Below are positions 7,133 through 8,650 of a DNA stretch of 8,650 nucleotides, one piece after another; position 1 is the stretch's first letter, and every line of letters begins with the position of its first letter. The position numbers and the translations under genes were made by a program. Origin of the DNA: Cyanobacteria bacterium NC_groundwater_1444_Ag_S-0.65um_54_12 (lineage in GTDB: Bacteria; Cyanobacteriota; Sericytochromatia; S15B-MN24; VGJW01); NCBI GenBank assembly GCA_016267585.1, contig JACQUT010000125.1:1-8650 (forward strand). The letters are read 5' to 3'. The notes under the pieces are model-generated. The model saw nothing but the letters and a program-made list of their open reading frames with translations, did no database searches and was not told the DNA's origin.

Positions 7133-8284
7133 CTAGCGAGCATTTGCCTTGAATACTGGTAGAGTGAAACGAAAAGTTGCTCCTTTGCCAACCTCTGATT
7201 CAATCCAGATTTTTCCCCCGTGTAGCACAACTAGTTCCTTACAAAGTGCCAGTCCTAGTCCTGAACCACCATATCGCCTGGCATCAGCTGATGCCTGGGT
7301 ATATTTCTCAAATAATTGGCGTTGCTGTTCCGGTTCAATCCCCGGTCCAGAATCTCGAATCCATACTTCTACCCATTCATTTTTTGGTATGGCTCCAATC
7401 TCGATTCGACCGCTTTCTGGAGTAAATTTCACGGCATTTCCTAGCAGATTGACCAGGATCTCCAATACACGCAATGAATCAGCCCATATTGCCGGGAGAG
7501 TGGCTGGTACATTTGAGATATCGAGGGCCAGATGTTTGCGTATAGCTTGCGAACGAATTTGCTCCGCTGCATGGTAAACAATTGCTGGCAACTGCACCGA
7601 TTGCTGGTCTAATTGCAACCTGCTAGCTTCCAGACGCGAAAGATCCAAAATAGTATCAATCAGCAGTAGCATGTCTTTGCCACCTTGGATAATTCGATGC
7701 AGCACTTCTGCTTGTTCGGGATTTAGTACTCCGTATGTACCATCTTCGAGAAACTCACCATAGCCTAGAATAGAGGTCAGGGGAGTGCGAATTTCATGGG
7801 TAACGGTTGCCAAGAGGTCAGATTTTTGCTGCAAAAGCAAGCTCAGCTTCCTGTGGCTAGTTTGCAGATCCTCGTGCTTTTCTGCCAGCTCATGATGTAA
7901 TTCCATGAGATCACGATTAAGGTTTTCCAGAACTCTGGCATGCGTTGTGAGCCGCTCTTGTTCCTTTTTACGTTCTTCTGCTAAACGATAGTATTCCATG
8001 GCAAAAGCCATCATGGCTTCCAATAAAATTTCCATCGGAGCAGTCTGTAACGCCAGGCTGGGGGGACAACGCTGTAATGCCAAAGTATGAAGTTTTAACA
8101 GAACTTCAGGTCCTTGTTGCAAAGCTACCAGTTGTTTGCCCAGTGCACCGGCTTCATAACGCCAGCGTTCGCTGGGCTGCGCTAGATAGGCACAAATAAT
8201 TTGCCCATACTCGTGGGTCAAACCTGCTAATCTGTCAGCTGGCTGTGCAGCTGCCGTCTCTTCCTTTATTATCATTTCAGCCAT
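7133..8284 (-). CDS. Soluble histidine kinase with an RsbU-type N-terminal domain
   Basis: This is a 383-residue kinase if it starts at the ATG at 8284. That start has AAGGTG 11 nt upstream and overlaps the preceding gene by 13 nt; an ATG at 8344 in the same frame would add 20 residues but overlap by 73 nt. Residues about 20-105 resemble the RsbU N-terminal domain: aligned by eye to Bacillus RsbU, they share the Tyr-rich first helix, the PEVLLKLHTLAL segment and ILLEAMMAFAMEYY (86-99). Residues 101-155 form a long coiled coil. The kinase core has THEIRTPLTSILGYGEFLE (162-180, phospho-acceptor His163), N-box NLLGNAVKFTP (279-289), DSGPGI (311-316), LFEKYTQ (324-330) and GGSGLGLAL (339-347); all key residues are present. 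There is no membrane segment and no receiver domain. In Bacillus, RsbT binds the RsbU N-terminal domain to switch it on. The gene just upstream encodes an RsbT-like protein, so kinase control by it is the natural inference. No response regulator is in the window. Confidence 0.88.
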   Translation of the reverse strand: MAEMIIKEETAAAQPADRLAGLTHEYGQIICAYLAQPSERWRYEAGALGKQLVALQQGPEVLLKLHTLALQRCPPSLALQTAPMEILLEAMMAFAMEYYRLAEERKKEQERLTTHARVLENLNRDLMELHHELAEKHEDLQTSHRKLSLLLQQKSDLLATVTHEIRTPLTSILGYGEFLEDGTYGVLNPEQAEVLHRIIQGGKDMLLLIDTILDLSRLEASRLQLDQQSVQLPAIVYHAAEQIRSQAIRKHLALDISNVPATLPAIWADSLRVLEILVNLLGNAVKFTPESGRIEIGAIPKNEWVEVWIRDSGPGIEPEQQRQLFEKYTQASADARRYGGSGLGLALCKELVVLHGGKIWIESEVGKGATFRFTLPVFKANAR

Positions 8285-8643
8285 GACCGCAATATCACCT
8301 TTTGGCTGGGGCCGTGAGCCGAACATACCTCGACCTGATCCCACATGAATCTGACTCCCCCCAGGGCAGCAACATCCCCCTTGCTTTGCAACAAGCTAAA
8401 GAACGTAGATTCAGCTTTTTGGTCAAAAGATTTTTCCAGCATGACTTCCAGGCAACCACTGCTACGTTGTACGGTAAGCTGTACCTGCCCATCGGGGAAA
8501 AAACGCTCCGTCAAATCGGAAAGGCCAGCGATCAGCTTGATTTCTTGCACGGCATCGTATCCGAACTCTCGGAGCAAAGTTCTGATCGTCTCCCGTGCCA
8601 CCAGCAAATCATCCCTGCTGCGGACCATTATTCTCCGCAGCAT
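8272..8643 (-). CDS. Degenerate RsbT-like protein, probable pseudokinase switch
   Basis: This 123-residue protein aligns by eye with RsbT at both ends: RSRDDLLVARETIRTLLREFGYDAVQEIKLIAGLSDL (8-44) matches the RsbT start (EWDIVAARQ, ELGF, AISEL), and ALGGVRFMWDQVEV (93-106) plus RSWLK (119-123) match the end (GLPGVKRLMDEF, KWLR). ATP-binding features are missing: the N-box Glu is Asp43, the essential N-box Asn is Arg47, no DxGxG box occurs between them, and the glycine-rich lid is reduced to DVAALGG. It is therefore unlikely to phosphorylate a STAS protein. It probably acts by binding, with the RsbU-type domain of the kinase encoded next (13-nt overlap, stop TGA at 8274-8272) as the likely partner. 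The ATG at 8643 lies near the window edge. A second ATG at 8628, with GGAG just upstream, is an alternative, and the frame is open to the edge, so the true start could be outside. Confidence 0.75.
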   Translation of the reverse strand: MLRRIMVRSRDDLLVARETIRTLLREFGYDAVQEIKLIAGLSDLTERFFPDGQVQLTVQRSSGCLEVMLEKSFDQKAESTFFSLLQSKGDVAALGGVRFMWDQVEVCSAHGPSQKVILRSWLK

Positions 8644-8650
8644 ATTATCC

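Noticed and set aside
7149..7577. 142-codon plus-strand ORF opposite the histidine kinase
   Set aside because: It is the antisense shadow of the kinase ATPase domain, whose motifs are all intact on the minus strand.
8284..8344. Longer histidine kinase start at 8344
   Set aside because: It would overlap the RsbT-like gene by 73 nt, the extra residues do not resemble the RsbU domain, and the ATG at 8284 has a better placed ribosome binding site.
1..8650. CRISPR arrays, tRNA/rRNA genes, insertion sequences or attachment sites
   Set aside because: No spaced repeats, cloverleaf-like segments, transposase motifs or terminal inverted repeats were seen.

Overview
The window (about 52% G+C by eye, no RNA genes, no mobile elements) holds six protein-coding genes in two converging groups. 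Four lie on the plus strand: a large cell-envelope protein, a STAS anti-anti-sigma protein, a membrane PP2C phosphatase and an unrecognised helical protein. Two lie on the minus strand: an RsbT-like protein and a histidine kinase. An Omp85-type barrel ending in Phe means an outer membrane, so the source is a diderm. RsbT/RsbU-type partner-switching modules suggest a diderm of the Terrabacteria side (for example Armatimonadota or Eremiobacterota-like lineages) or another poorly sampled environmental phylum. This placement is inference; no phylogenetic marker is present.

Layout. 1-189: upstream region with a perfect TATAAT and small inverted repeats. 190-3381: 1063-residue exported protein joining an HEXXH metallopeptidase domain, a six-repeat TolB/PD40 propeller and a C-terminal Omp85-like barrel; the linker before the barrel carries a 21-bp tandem duplication and a GC-rich heptanucleotide repeat. 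3382-3496: a strong sigma70-like promoter. 3497-6368: the STAS gene and, 13 nt on, a multi-pass membrane phosphatase (PDZ-like loop, about ten hydrophobic segments, GAF, SpoIIE/RsbU PP2C), almost certainly a cognate pair. 6369-6523: a 155-nt gap containing a doubtful 33-codon ORF. 6524-7114: an all-helical, Cys- and Trp-free protein of unknown role. 7115-7132: an 18-nt convergent junction. On the minus strand, 8643-8272 encodes a degenerate RsbT, overlapping by 13 nt the start of 8284-7133, a soluble histidine kinase.

The most interesting system is the minus-strand pair. In Bacillus, RsbT activates the phosphatase RsbU by binding its N-terminal domain. Here the RsbU N-terminal domain sits on a histidine kinase, and the adjacent RsbT-like protein has lost the N-box Asn and the DxGxG ATP-binding box. 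This suggests a catalytically dead RsbT kept as a protein-protein switch, driving a His kinase rather than a PP2C phosphatase. The neighbouring PP2C phosphatase instead carries membrane and GAF sensing. Neither an RsbW-type kinase, a sigma factor nor a response regulator is in the window, so both pathways are incomplete here.
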